Below are positions 46,749-57,980 of a stretch of DNA of 64,000 nt, piece by piece; position 1 is the first letter of the stretch; every line of letters begins with the position of its first letter. The DNA comes from Lactifluus volemus (lineage: Eukaryota; Basidiomycota; Agaricomycetes; Russulales; Russulaceae). The position numbers and the translations under genes were made by a program. The notes beneath the pieces are model-generated. The model did no database searches. It had not been told where the DNA came from and saw only the letters and a program-made list of their open reading frames with translations. The stretch spans positions 1,612,001 through 1,676,000 of the forward strand of contig WTXI01000001.1 of assembly GCA_022376515.1 (NCBI GenBank), in the 5' to 3' direction.

Positions 46749-48842
46749 ATGTACCCGCGTGGCCGTTCAAGAGACATATCTCCTGTCGCCCTTGCTCGCC
46801 AGGCTTCAGAGGAACGACGTCGCAGCAGCATCTCAATGACCCACTATCCCCTTCCTAGTGACCCGGAGAAAGACACTCTTAGTCGTTTTTACCTCTCTCC
46901 TCTCTCTTTATCCCCATCCCCCGCAACAACTCCCCTCACTCTCACCCCTCCTGATCCTGTCCCACTCCGTGCCCATCCTCGCGCCCGCGTTGTGCGCTCT
47001 GATAACTCCCACGCACCTATAGACCCTCATGACTCACTCTTCTCGGCTCAGGTCGTCAGCCCGCAGCCCCTCACTTGTCCCGCTCGGTCTCAGGTATCAT
47101 TGTCTCTTCCTTCAAGTCCCTTGATAGAAAAGTCCGCTACCCAAGTCGAGGCCGTGAAGCGTGCACGCGACCAAGCCCGGGCTAAGCGCCGCTATGAGAC
47201 CCTCGCTCGTGCAGAGCAGGTCTTTGTCACCACTCTCGAACGTTCACGCCGCGAACGTGGCGCAGCTCTTCGGCTGCGAGCGCGTGAGGGGGATGAATTA
47301 AAGGAGCGTGAGCGTGTCAAGCACGAGTTGTCAAAGCTAGAACAGGAGCGAGACTGCCGTCGTTCTGCCAACTACACCCCACCCATCCACCGCTCTAGTT
47401 TCCGCGTCCTCGCCCGCGCGCCTCCCTTATCTCCTCCCACACCCCAACAGTCACAAGTTGTCTATACGTTTCCTGTCCCTTCAGCATCTTCTACAAACTC
47501 GTCCCCGATGCGGCAGCGACAAGGGAGTATGAAGGCACGCTTGGCACATGCAACTTTGGCGGGCCCCAGCGCCAGCAATCCTCGAAGCGTCTCGTTCGAT
47601 GACATCCGTTCATGCATGGGAACCGTGCTTTTCCCTGTTGCTCATGGAGAGTCAGTGTCGGGCAAGACGCGGCGCGAATTCGAGCTACTCGGCACGTTAC
47701 TAGAAGCTGTGCGTTGGGAGGAGGGTGAACGATGGCAGCGGAAAGACCGAGTCGATTCGTGGACGTCTCAGGTGCCAGAGACCGTTCCCGAGTGTGAAGC
47801 TTGCGCCTCAGCATCACTATCCCACGATACTTTCTCGGCTCCGTCATCCCAGACAACTTTGCTCTCTTCGGATCCTTCCACCACCTCCATCTTGATCACC
47901 TCCCGGCCTATTTCATGGCTGTCGTTCAGTTCGCGCAAGTCGACGTTTTCAGTTACTACGGCACAGACAAGCCCGCCTTCGACGACAGACGGTATCCCCC
48001 CTATATCAGATCTTCCCACTCCACAGCACTCATGCGGCTGCGCTACCGGCCAAACCTTCGTAGCCGTTGACGTCAACGATTCCCCTTTGGGTCTTGGCGC
48101 AGAAGCATCTCCGGCGCCTGAACCTGCTACGGCAAGTGTGAATACACTGCAAGGGCCTCCCCACCGATGCACACGCAAACGTACTTTGTCAACGTGGACT
48201 TGGCGCACGATGCAGTCGTCTGTATCGTCCGTATTATCAGCAGCTGCGCGCCTTCAACAGGCGTACGTCACAGCGACAATTGCAACGCTTACCCCAACAG
48301 ATTATACCCAATCTGAAGCCTCCTCGAGCCGATCTCGTTCGTCTTCGGGGTCACCCTCAGACTATGCGGGACGTCCTCCCAGTGGTTGGCGGGTCGAACG
48401 GAGTGACATAGCCAAGTTTACCTCGACTACATCCCACGCCGAAGGGAACGTCCTCCCTTACCTCGTTTTCGACCTCGTTGAGCTCGAAAGCGTACGCCGA
48501 TCCCCCAGCTCTACGCCTGAGCTGCCGAGATACGTCCCTGCTAGGGATTCCATGTCCTCGGAATCCCCGACCTCACAGTCTATGACGATATCTCCGAGTT
48601 ATTACAATGCCGATCGCCATATTTTTAATGCAAATCCTGTACACCTGCTCTCTCGGGCGCAGATCAACTCTTGGCGATTCCGTGGCGCACCGGGTGAGAT
48701 GCCCGTGCAGGTGTTCTGCCGTCCTGAGCTATACTACCGGCTCGAATCTGGCAGCGGCACCGCTCAGGAGGCGAGAGGCGGAAGCGCTCTCAAGTGGGGC
48801 TGGCGAGTGGTCTGGGACACCGACGACAGTATGGCATGCTAG
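46749..48842 (+). CDS. Uncharacterised Ser/Arg-rich protein, 697 residues, intronless
   Basis: A single uninterrupted frame of 697 codons, unusual among the intron-rich neighbours. N-terminus Ser/Pro-rich; residues about 130-210 form a strongly charged helix (QARAKRRYETLARAEQVF, KERERVKHELSKLEQERD), probably a coiled coil. The middle is low complexity with many Ser-Ser-Ser stretches. The C-terminal 100 residues look folded (YYNADRHIFNANPVHLLSR, INSWRFRGAPGEMPVQVF, LKWGWRVVWDTDD) and contain several Trp. No family recognised; likely lineage-specific. Confidence 0.72.
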   Translation: MYPRGRSRDISPVALARQASEERRRSSISMTHYPLPSDPEKDTLSRFYLSPLSLSPSPATTPLTLTPPDPVPLRAHPRARVVRSDNSHAPIDPHDSLFSAQVVSPQPLTCPARSQVSLSLPSSPLIEKSATQVEAVKRARDQARAKRRYETLARAEQVFVTTLERSRRERGAALRLRAREGDELKERERVKHELSKLEQERDCRRSANYTPPIHRSSFRVLARAPPLSPPTPQQSQVVYTFPVPSASSTNSSPMRQRQGSMKARLAHATLAGPSASNPRSVSFDDIRSCMGTVLFPVAHGESVSGKTRREFELLGTLLEAVRWEEGERWQRKDRVDSWTSQVPETVPECEACASASLSHDTFSAPSSQTTLLSSDPSTTSILITSRPISWLSFSSRKSTFSVTTAQTSPPSTTDGIPPISDLPTPQHSCGCATGQTFVAVDVNDSPLGLGAEASPAPEPATASVNTLQGPPHRCTRKRTLSTWTWRTMQSSVSSVLSAAARLQQAYVTATIATLTPTDYTQSEASSSRSRSSSGSPSDYAGRPPSGWRVERSDIAKFTSTTSHAEGNVLPYLVFDLVELESVRRSPSSTPELPRYVPARDSMSSESPTSQSMTISPSYYNADRHIFNANPVHLLSRAQINSWRFRGAPGEMPVQVFCRPELYYRLESGSGTAQEARGGSALKWGWRVVWDTDDSMAC

Positions 48843-49250
48843 TTGTTGCCGCCTTGTCTCCACCTTCCCTTCCCTTCACGATTCGTGTCTTCTATCTTCC
48901 CTTTATCCTCAGCTTAGACTGTCGGTTTTTTTTTTTCGCATCACCGTTCTGTATCCATTTTCCCGCTTGTACGTTACCTGTACTACTGTTATTCATGACT
49001 TTCTGTATTCCGTCTCATTGTACATCGGCTCGCAGTTATATAACTACGCATTCGGTTTAATGATTCCCGAACTTAACCCACTTTATATGCCCCGCTTCTC
49101 TTTATTTTTAGTAATGCGGTCTAGAGGCGTTGTATAACTTTTGGTTGTAATTTTGACCTACCTCATTCACAATTTGTGGCAAACAAGAGTTGGCAAAACC
49201 TTGATCGGATCGCAGTTTCGATAGACATCTCTAATACCGTCTATGGAACA
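48843..49250. other. Convergent intergenic, 408 nt
   Basis: T-rich 3' UTR-like sequence after the stop at 48,842 with a T-run near 48,928-48,936; no gene. Confidence 0.45.
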
Positions 49251-51036
49251 CTACCAAGCCACACTCCTTCCTCGTCCCGCGAACAATACACCCCTCCCGC
49301 GTCCTCCACCGCCTCCAACCCCGGGGCCTTGCAGCTCCATCGTGCGCGCCAGACTTGCGATCCCAAGTGAAGGCGGTAATGGTTTTTGCTGTTGATGCTG
49401 ATGCTGTTGTTGTTGCTGCTGTGCTTGCTGCATATGAGGTACAACCGCCGCAGGACCTAATCCGTTCCCCGCGGCGACGACGGATGGCACCCACGACGCG
49501 CTCACAAACACGCCTGAGCCGCGACCTCCATTACCGCTGTTGCTGATGCCGCTTCCACCCACAGTGATGGCCGTGGCGGTAGCTGTCGTAGTTGAAGTTG
49601 TGGCCGTAGCCGTGGCGGGTGTCATCATTGCGTGTGGGGCGTTGGGTGGTGTGAGGGTATGCAGACGGCTAGGTGTGGCCGCGAGCCCGAGCACGCTCGG
49701 GTCTTCACGAAAACCGAGGGTGAACGGGTTGGCGGCTTCCGAGCCCACGTTGGCCCATGCCGAAGAGCCCGCGGGGACCGGTTCGCGCGCGTCGCGAAAG
49801 GAGGTTATCAGTGGTGACTCAGGGTCGATGTCGGGAACGCCAGCTACAGATAGGGATTTAGGATCGATGCCGAGGAGCGCCCGGATGTGCGCATTCTCGG
49901 ACTCCAGTCGGGCGATTTCGCGCTCGCGAGTCTCGGCCCAGTCCAACTCGGCCGTCACCGCGTCAGAGTCTAGGTCTGGTGAGGTGGTAGATTGATCTTG
50001 AGAAGCCACCGCAATTGGTTTGGTGGTGGTGGTGGTGTCGGTGGTGGTGGTGGTGGCATTGGCACCGGCGGTGGCGGTGGCGGTGGCAGAGTTGACTGCG
50101 CCGGCCTGAGAAGTTTCGGAACAATCCGGTTCCGACCCTTCAGGCTGTGACTCGGAGACCACCTGCGCTAAGTGGCTGGTTAGGGTAAGGGTACTGGGTT
50201 GTGGCGGCGATTGTGCGATTCCAGACTCTGCGTCTAATTGTGCTAAAATTGGCTCGTGACTAGTCGGTTCTTCAGGCGGAGGCGGAGGTGACGTGCCAAG
50301 AGGCTGCTGTGAATCACCCGCTTCGACGTTGGCACTTGAGCCTTCTGATAATGCTTCTGTAGGATCATGACCTGTAATACAAAGTAAAGCAGCTTGCAAC
50401 ACTCGGTGGAGTCGATGAAGGGATGTGTTCAAGGCCGGGTCCGTGGCCAATTGACTGGAAAGTGACGGTTCATGAGCCAGTAAAATCTCATAGTGCTCCG
50501 TGAGGGTGACTTGATGATGACGCGCTGCATCCTGCTCATGAAAAAGACTACGTTAGATGATGAAGAGTTGCAAAAGATGAAAACATACAGTGTGACTACG
50601 AAATTTCATCATGATAGTGTCCATGGTCTGCTCGTACTCTTTGAGCAATAAACTCAGTTGCTTGTTCTCCTGTTGAAGGGCGTGGTTCTCGATGATAATC
50701 TGGGCGTTGGTGCGCTCCAACTCTGACTCGAGAGATTCTAGAAGGATGGTCTTGAGTTGATGTATACACCTCACGTCACGATGCGCACCCTTGGAAATGT
50801 CCACATTGAATCTTTTCAGCGTAAAATCCAACTTTACGTTGCCTGCTTCAGCCTAACCAAGCAGAGATGGGCGAGGTGGGGCGGACAAGAGTTTACGGAA
50901 GGCGCACCTGGAGCGTTTCTGCTTGAGAAAGTAGCGAGGACGTGAATTTTTGGTTATGGGCAAGCTGGTCACTGATTTCGTTGATGATTTGCCATGCTCT
51001 GAGAAAAAAGTCGCCCTCGACGTCGTTGCCGTACAT
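49251..51036 (-). CDS. SIKE/FGFR1OP2-like coiled-coil protein (STRIPAK-associated family)
   Basis: Start [19 protein letters not shown] at 51,036; exons joined over introns of about 50-60 nt, then a last exon of about 400 codons. The family blocks are [54 protein letters not shown] and, far downstream, [20 protein letters not shown]. Animal SIKE1 and FGFR1OP2 bind striatin in the STRIPAK phosphatase complex; a small coiled-coil STRIPAK subunit is also known in filamentous ascomycetes. The second half is disordered with microsatellite-coded runs (Thr/Ala runs near 50,010-50,090, Gln/His near 49,385-49,425) and a Gly/Arg-rich end. The assignment rests on the coiled-coil blocks and is tentative. 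Confidence 0.6.
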
Positions 51037-51345
51037 TTTATGACGCGAGGAGTGGTGGATTCCGCAAAGTGGTGGGTGGAGAGCGCCGGCGTGAGAGAGC
51101 GATAGAAGAAGTGAACAATTCTGGTTACTTTCATTCGAGGTGAACTACTACAGATAGTAGATAGTATGGAAACATTACCGTAACCGTAAGATAGAGCTAA
51201 AGGGAGAGAGGAGGGATTGATAGATGGTAACTGGGGTAGCGTGGGACCATTGTGGATGTGCAGTTCGCTCGCCTCACTTTGCTCTAACTTGTCATTGGCA
51301 GTCTCAACACCTTATTCTCACACAGTCAAACCACCCTTCTTAATC
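51037..51345. promoter_or_regulatory. Divergent promoter region
   Basis: 309 nt between the start codons of the SIKE-like gene (-) and the RRM-like gene (+). No clear element. Confidence 0.45.
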
Positions 51346-52202
51346 ATGGCATTGTCACTCACTCAAATTTCTGCATCAGTCACGCGCATCCTATCTTTAA
51401 CTGGTTTTCCCAAGGAGCTCAAGACGCGCGATATTCAACTCGCCTTTTCAGACTGGGAGAATGCCAACGGAGGGTTCAAAATAAAGTGGATAGACGACAC
51501 TTCCCTCCTCGTCGTTTTTGCAGACGCTACAGTCGGTGCGTCTTGTCTTGGACCATGCTCCGTCGCAGCATGAGCATGGTTCCAGCGCTAACAAACATTC
51601 TTTTTTTTTCTCTTCGAACAGCTAAGCGAGCATATCTCTCTATCATCGCGAACCCACCTGCGATATTTTCTTCTCCTACATCTGACAGCTCTGCCGTCAT
51701 TCGTCCTTACGACGGTCCGGATGCTCAAGCTATCATTCAAAACGTTAATTCACGGGGACAAAACCCGTCCCGCGGGCACAACGGGCGTGCATCATCCATT
51801 GCGATACCGAATCAGCGTACAAGAAGTAACGGCAGTAGTGGCCCAGCGTTGAACGGCAACAACACCGCGGATCTACAGCCAAGCGTTCTTCCGGGTGGTG
51901 GTTCCATCTCACCTGTCGGACGTGAGGGCTCACCCACGCTACCGAGTCTACCGTCTCATCCGACATTGGATTCGTTGATTAATTCAACTTTGGTCGATGG
52001 ATCCGCTCCTCCCGCAGATCCGGCCATTCTCGCCATGAGCCCGCCCACATCGGGACCGAGAATCGGTGACCCCGGTAAACGGATGCTCGGCGCCGCATTG
52101 GGAGTGCGACATCCAGGGTTGGCACCACGCCAAGTGGGCAACGCCGAACACGCTATGAAGGAGATTCAGCGGGCGATGGGCGGATTGACCGTAGCGGAAT
52201 AG
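51346..52202 (+). CDS. Small protein with RRM-like domain similar to R3HCC1 C-terminus
   Basis: Start MALSLTQISASVTRILSLTG. The first exon and the beginning of the second encode a compact domain: ILSLTGFPKELKTRDIQLAF, GGFKIKWIDDTSLLVVFADA, then after the intron AKRAYLSIIANPP. The pattern FPKEL-T-D followed by IKWIDDT-LVVF matches the RRM-like fold at the C-terminus of R3H-coiled-coil proteins. The rest is disordered, ending with a conserved-looking tail (RMLGAALGVRHPGLAPRQVG and a helix EHAMKEIQRAMGGLTV). Intron from about 51,537 to about 51,622. An RNA-linked role is inferred. No frame break. Confidence 0.55.
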
Positions 52203-52952
52203 GCGAAACTAATTCCAACTATGGGCTGGCTTCCTTCTTCTTTCTCTGTGATTGATTGATATTTTGTATCGAGTACGTTAGGTTAGGTTTCCCGTCTGAT
52301 TGTCTTAGGTTCATCTTTAGTTGTGATGGCAGTCATTCATTTCATTCATTTGTGACCCTGCTGCTCGATTTGGCTATACTCTAACATCTCTTCTCTTTCT
52401 CTTTCTGCCATCGGCGCGCAGATGCAGATCTCTTTTTTTTTTTTCCTCTTGGAATTGGTCGCTTCCCTGCTTCAATTGAACCTTATCTATCAGATGTGTC
52501 TCACTCTGGAACGCTGACTGGAGTGCTAATATCATCAAATGAGAGCAATCCTCCTCCTCGGCATCGGTGTGAATGCGCAGCTACACCATACACCACTTAT
52601 ACCCCGGCCCGTGAAAAGAGGGACCAGAACGGGGAAAGACGGCGCCAAATGTGGGAGAGCCTAACATCGCTCAAACCATCATCTTGAATCAAGAAAAAAA
52701 AAATAAAGGCTCCACTTAGCCGAAGTACTATCGAGATGTGGCCGCGGACAGATTCAAGTTCCTGTGGGGGCTGTGACATGTGTGCCTAAGAGCTAATTCA
52801 ATTCTGAGGCACTCACTTCTCTTCTCCACATGTATTCCATTGACGTTGATGATGATGATCAGGAACGTACAACTCCCGTTTCCTCTTGATATAAAGGTCC
52901 CCTAATCCCCCTGCATTTATTTTCTCCTTCCCCCAACAAACTAGTCACTCTC
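52203..52952. other. Intergenic, 750 nt
   Basis: Tandem spacer with a T-run at about 52,432-52,445 and short TCATT repeats near 52,333-52,350. The next gene's promoter lies at the right end. Confidence 0.45.
52890..52896 (+). promoter_or_regulatory. TATA-like element
   Basis: TATAAAG lies 57 nt upstream of the ATG at 52,953 and is followed by pyrimidine-rich sequence suited to a fungal transcription start. Assignment is by sequence match only. Confidence 0.4.
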
Positions 52953-54428
52953 ATGCATTCCTCTGCCCTCGACCACTCTTTCCCTCCTTTCCTTGATGAT
53001 TTATCGTCTCCCCAGCAAGGTTTCACTTATGAGTACCCCATTCAGATCCCTCCTTCTCCGAACCCTCAAAGTGCCTACTCTGCTTATCAAGATCCATTCT
53101 CCATATTATCCCTCCGTGCTACCGCATCCAACTCGACTCCATCCATCGACACTCCCGTTCACGACAGTTTATCTGCCCATCCCATTATTGCCGATGACTC
53201 AGGTCACAATTTTCAAGGTCGCACCCCATATTCGTATTCAGGTCAGGAGGACCCTTCATGGGTGCCGTCAGACGTATTCCATTTTCCGCCCTTTGTTCCC
53301 TCATCTAAACCTTCTTCTAATGGAGCAATCTCTGCACATCAGGCGCTCTCGGCGCCTTCTTCAGCGCTTCTCCACTCACACCCCGTGATGAGTAAGTCAG
53401 GTCGTGTTTCGTTGATCCTGGGCACGTAATTGATTGATCTTGTTCTAGGCCACCACCATCTACAACACCCGTCCTTGGTTCCTACGAGCTATTCGGACCA
53501 TTCTCATATACCATCCTCAGGCGTGCCTGTCTTCCATGCTTCACGTTGTCACGCCAATGCCCCATCATTACCTCCGGATGTCTATCCTACATCCCTCGTG
53601 CAACACCATCAGCACTCAGAATCAACCATGACCCTTCATTACGACATGACGTCCACAACAACAACAACAACAACAACGACAGTACTCCGGAGCCAAGCCG
53701 CTTCCGCTAACGTTTACACGGAACCAGTACTAGATCCCAATCAGGCTTATCCTTCTTGCGCGTCAACCTGTAACGCTTCTCGCCGTCCATCTTTCGCGCA
53801 GCATAGGTTCATCTCAAACGGATTGCAGCCCCAAGCCGCACCATCATTCCCTTACGTGACACCTGTACCCGTGCCGACATTCCGTGCTGCGTCGGTGCCC
53901 CTCTATCAGCCAAAACCCACGCGTCCTCTCCCAGAATGGACCAGAAGGTCATCTCTCGTGTCGGATCAGCTGGTTCAGCAAGTGTCTCCTTCCCATCCAA
54001 TGTCGCTGGTACATGTCTTACCTTCCCCGCCAAGAGCATCCACTACATTTTCGGAGAGTTGTGAACCGGCTTATGGGCCATCTGTCGCAGGTGCTACTAT
54101 TGAAGAAATTTTCGACCCTCGAGACATCAGTTTCCACGATGATGGTTTTGATGATGACGGCGACGATGGCGAATATGATGATGAAGAGGATGATGATGAT
54201 GATCAAGACACCGATATGGAGGGAAATGAGTGTGGGTTTGAGATTGAGAAGCTGTCTGGATTTGACATGGCGACACCAGAATTTCAAATGACCCCATCCG
54301 ATCCGCCAGCTTTTCGTGGAACACTATCATCCGCGGCCGTGCCATTGTCCTCCTCATCCCTGCTTTGTCAACCCATCTCCGATGTGGTGCAAAATCAATT
54401 CAGGCCCCCGGCGGCGCAGAAAATTTGA
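52953..54428 (+). CDS. Uncharacterised acidic Ser/Pro-rich protein
   Basis: Two exons with an intron from about 53,392 to 53,449 that keeps the frame. The protein of roughly 470 residues is nearly all low complexity: Ser/Pro-rich start, a run of Thr coded by ACA repeats (about 53,657-53,682), RPLPEWTRRSSLVSDQL in the middle, then IEEIFDPRDISFHDDGFDDD leading into a stretch of about 40 mostly Asp/Glu residues. Such an acidic tract may act as an activation domain or histone-binding surface, which is inference. The end is uncertain: the stop at 54,426-54,428 follows a CCCCC run, and another frame stays open to 54,513. No family recognised. Confidence 0.55.
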
Positions 54429-57400
54429 ACGCCGCCTCTTCGTGATTGAGGCGACCTTGCCGGACTGTGCCGCTTTGATATGTTACTCACCTTTTGTTCG
54501 ATTTTCCGCTTGATCCTTTCTGCAAGCTTCCAGTATGAAGTACGACATTTCGGGTGACACCGACTCCAATTCAATCCATTTTCATCTATCTGTGTACTCG
54601 ACGTTTTCTATCATCTGTATTTTACGATTCACTCGACGACTTGCATGCCCGACTACGACTACCAATTGTATTGTTAATTGAAAAGCTTGGTAAATAATAG
54701 CTTGGGGCTAATTTTGACTCGAATGACGTCTCCTATGCCTACAGCGGGCCGACCGGGTCGGAAATATCGAGGCAAATAAAGAAATATCATGATACCGAAA
54801 TAGCACTTGGCGCGCGCACCATTTCCCGCGCCTCGCGTGAGCAAAACATCGAGGTACAGTACTGTAGCACAGGCTCTACTTGACTATTTGACTTGCGACA
54901 CTGACTCGATAAGAAATTTTGATCGGACCAGCATGTTATTGGTGCCCTGGTCACACCCGAGTCCTCTTCGGGGCAAAAGAAAGGTCTCCCTCTGAGAGAT
55001 CGTTGTACATGTGGCCTATTCTTTGCGCTGGTGCAGTGTGTCTGTCGCAAAGTAACGGCTTGGGTGACAATGACCTTGCATAATATTATTCGAACAGCCA
55101 AGGGAACAGCACCTTAGCTCACTCGACATGGCCGCGGCCGAAGGACTCTCTCTCGCGGTCGATTCGATCATCAGCGATGATTTAACTCAGCTCAAATGAC
55201 GACGGTTGGTCCTCCCGGTGGCCGAATCGGACCTGGAGGAAAAAGAGCTGTGAACAACCGACCGAGAAGGCCATCGGCTCTGCATCGATCGCGTCGGCCG
55301 ATGCGGTGAGAGCTGATCTCCTGTGACGGGCTGAATTGTATCCATACTAGGCATTACCGAACGGATAAAACAGAGCGCTTTTTTCGTTTTTTTTTTTTCT
55401 TTCAAAATCAGTATTGCTGAGCTGAAGGGGTGTGTGCGGACGTTTTTTATGGATGTGAAGAAAGAAAATCTGCAAGTCAGCGGCACGAGGCGCACGCGTG
55501 GTTGGTATGTTAGCACTGATGGGATCTAACTTGCTTTTGATACCCGTTAAAAAGTTATTGACTAACGGGGAGCTGGCCCTTCACAATACGTTCGTCTAAT
55601 GTGCCCCTCTTCCATCAAGTTGGCCTAATTAGAAGTAACGTTTTACTCCCGGCGCGTGGCTTGTTAAAAAATATGTCGCACGGCGGGCCCGATCTCCGGT
55701 AATAGTGGACGTCCAATTTGCTTTGAGGGTCGCCGCGAGGCTGCCAGTGCTAATGCACAGGGGACCCTCCAGCCCGGTAAATGGGACCAACCGTCACGGT
55801 AACAACAAAAAAAAGGACACTCATCTAGTGATAACAGTATGACGCCACATTTGTTTCGGATATTATGAACGTGCAGGCTCCAGTACCGTTTGCGCGGGGT
55901 ACTTTGAGTGTAAGCGCTGGCTATGTAAGGAGGTACTGATGAATGAATGTATTTGATTGCAATGAACAGTCAAACTGGTACCGGTGGCCGATGACCGCGT
56001 CCAAAGGAGAAGGAGCCATCAATTGTGGGTGCTGTCATGTTTTTATTTTACTTTAAAATTTCCCTGCCTCGGCGATACCCACCTGAACCTCCGCCATTCG
56101 CTCATGGCGACGCTTGTCCTTGCTGGATGCAGCAGCTGGTCAGCGCCTTTCCCATTCCAAGAGATAAAAAAAGCGGTTTGTCGATCTCAGGATTTGAGTT
56201 ATATGTAGCTTCGCGAAGCACATATAAACACGCCGCATATTTTCTACCGCCGGGACCCTTAGTTGCTGGTCACTCTCTACGCGGCCTTAATGAGAACCAC
56301 TCCACAGGGAGTCTGGACCTGCCATCTGACCCTCGCGGTCTGGATTCTATTGAAGGATCCTTCAAAGTAAGCAGATCGAGACCTTTTCCCCGAAGGCCGC
56401 TTGCCGAGCGCAGCACTCGTAGTTGAGCGGGAGAAGCACGGGCGCTTCCTAACTTGGGGCGAATGCACATGGAGCTGCGGTCCAGGTGCAGACGTGTCTG
56501 AATACTGTGTCTAATAAATGGCTCACCATACGCGATAGCCGAACTCGGAAGGTGATGCAAAATTAGCTAGAAGCACCTGTGGTTAGGATACCACTTTGGC
56601 TTTCTCTGTGACAGTTACCAGGGCCCGTCAACTCCCATACGAGGGGAAGTTCAGCGTGCACATGAGACGCACATCCTCACAATGTGGATGGCGCCAGGGC
56701 AGGGGAAAATGTCATCTGAACCTTACCATGGGGACCACTATGGATGACAGCTGTTGGAGGCCAGAATTTGCACTAGTTTGGTTGCGTGGCACAGCAGCCC
56801 AGAGTTCGGGGTCAGCATCCTCCATCAAGTTAGATGTCTCACATTGATGAGAATGTCCTTGAGCCCAGAGCTCTGACTCGTCCGCGTGAGCATGTACCTC
56901 TGCGCCTGATTGGGCGAATGGGCGCACAATCTAGCAAAGTCGTCCATTCCATGGAGTACACTTGCATCTTGTCCACGACATAAATAATAATGGCCACCTC
57001 CTACGCTTGCAGGTCGAACTTGTACGGCAAGAAATAGGACGCGTGCGGACGGTCAAGCGCATAGGAAAGCCAGAGCACTTGCAGCAGGGAGCAGCAGCCC
57101 CGTTCGGGTCTCAATGCGAGCGGCGGGACGATTGGAGAATGGTTTGCTACTGGCCACGTTCCGTCGTCCTCCCTGTACTCTGTAGCCATGATGGGTGTCG
57201 CTGGTGAATAATTGGGCTTCGCTAAAGGAGCAGTTTCAGTACGTCGCGTCAACAAATCTACGCCACGTGCCCACTATTCAAGGGAGAGTGTTCGTGTACA
57301 GCCCGGGAGCAAGGTAATCCCTGGCGTAGATGGGTAATAAATGAAACATTGCAAAGAGATCATCACCTTTACTCCCAGGAGGTAAAGGGGGCTGGTTGAT

Positions 57401-57980
57401 CTAAGAAGCGTTAGGACCCTTTGGCTGGGCCGCTGAGCCAGCTGCAATGCTCCTTGTACCTGAGAAGACTCATTTTGGGCAGCCGAAGCTATAATGCTGT
57501 GAACGACCCATCGCCCATCGAACTGGTTGGACGAATGCCAAGTCAATGAAACATCTTGTTCGTCGGAGAAGGAACAGAACAGAGACGGACATCTACGGGT
57601 ACCATTACATCACACCCTATAGTAGGTTAGTGCCACACATCTAGAAATTTAAAAAAAAGTGAGTTGCGTACCTGATAATGAGAAATTCGCATGGGTCGCA
57701 TTAACGAGAAGCACAAGGCGAGAATGACTTGAACAATTGCACAATCGTAAAATATATATCTAACCTGTACGCATGGTCACGACATTCATAACAGTATTTA
57801 CCGTACGGATCCAAGAGACAGGGGAAGGATAGAATGAGGTCATGGCTCCGGCGTGCATCGAACGCAGCGCGCGTTACTCAATTAGGTAAGTTACTCCTCG
57901 CCCCTCATCCTCACCCACATCACTTGCTATTGTACTCTTCCTTTCTCTCAAATTTCTTTCTCATCTCAGGCGTGCCTACC
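54429..57980. other. Long gene-poor interval, 3.5 kb
   Basis: No complete gene is supported. CG frequency is normal, so it is unlike the repeat island. Short ORFs at 54,787-55,101 (-), 55,187-55,516 (-) and 56,025-56,426 (+) have no recognisable domain. The minus strand between about 56,700 and 57,620 has several coding-like stretches in changing frames (see findings). The right end carries the NVJ2 promoter, its 5' UTR and a leader intron at 57,886-57,969. Confidence 0.5.

Noticed and set aside
47768..48208. 146-codon minus ORF
   Set aside because: Shadow of the intronless Ser/Arg-rich gene on the plus strand.
55127..55320. Short ORFs beginning MAAAEGLSLAVDS and MTTVGPPGGRIGPG
   Set aside because: Look protein-like but too short, without partner exons or known domain.
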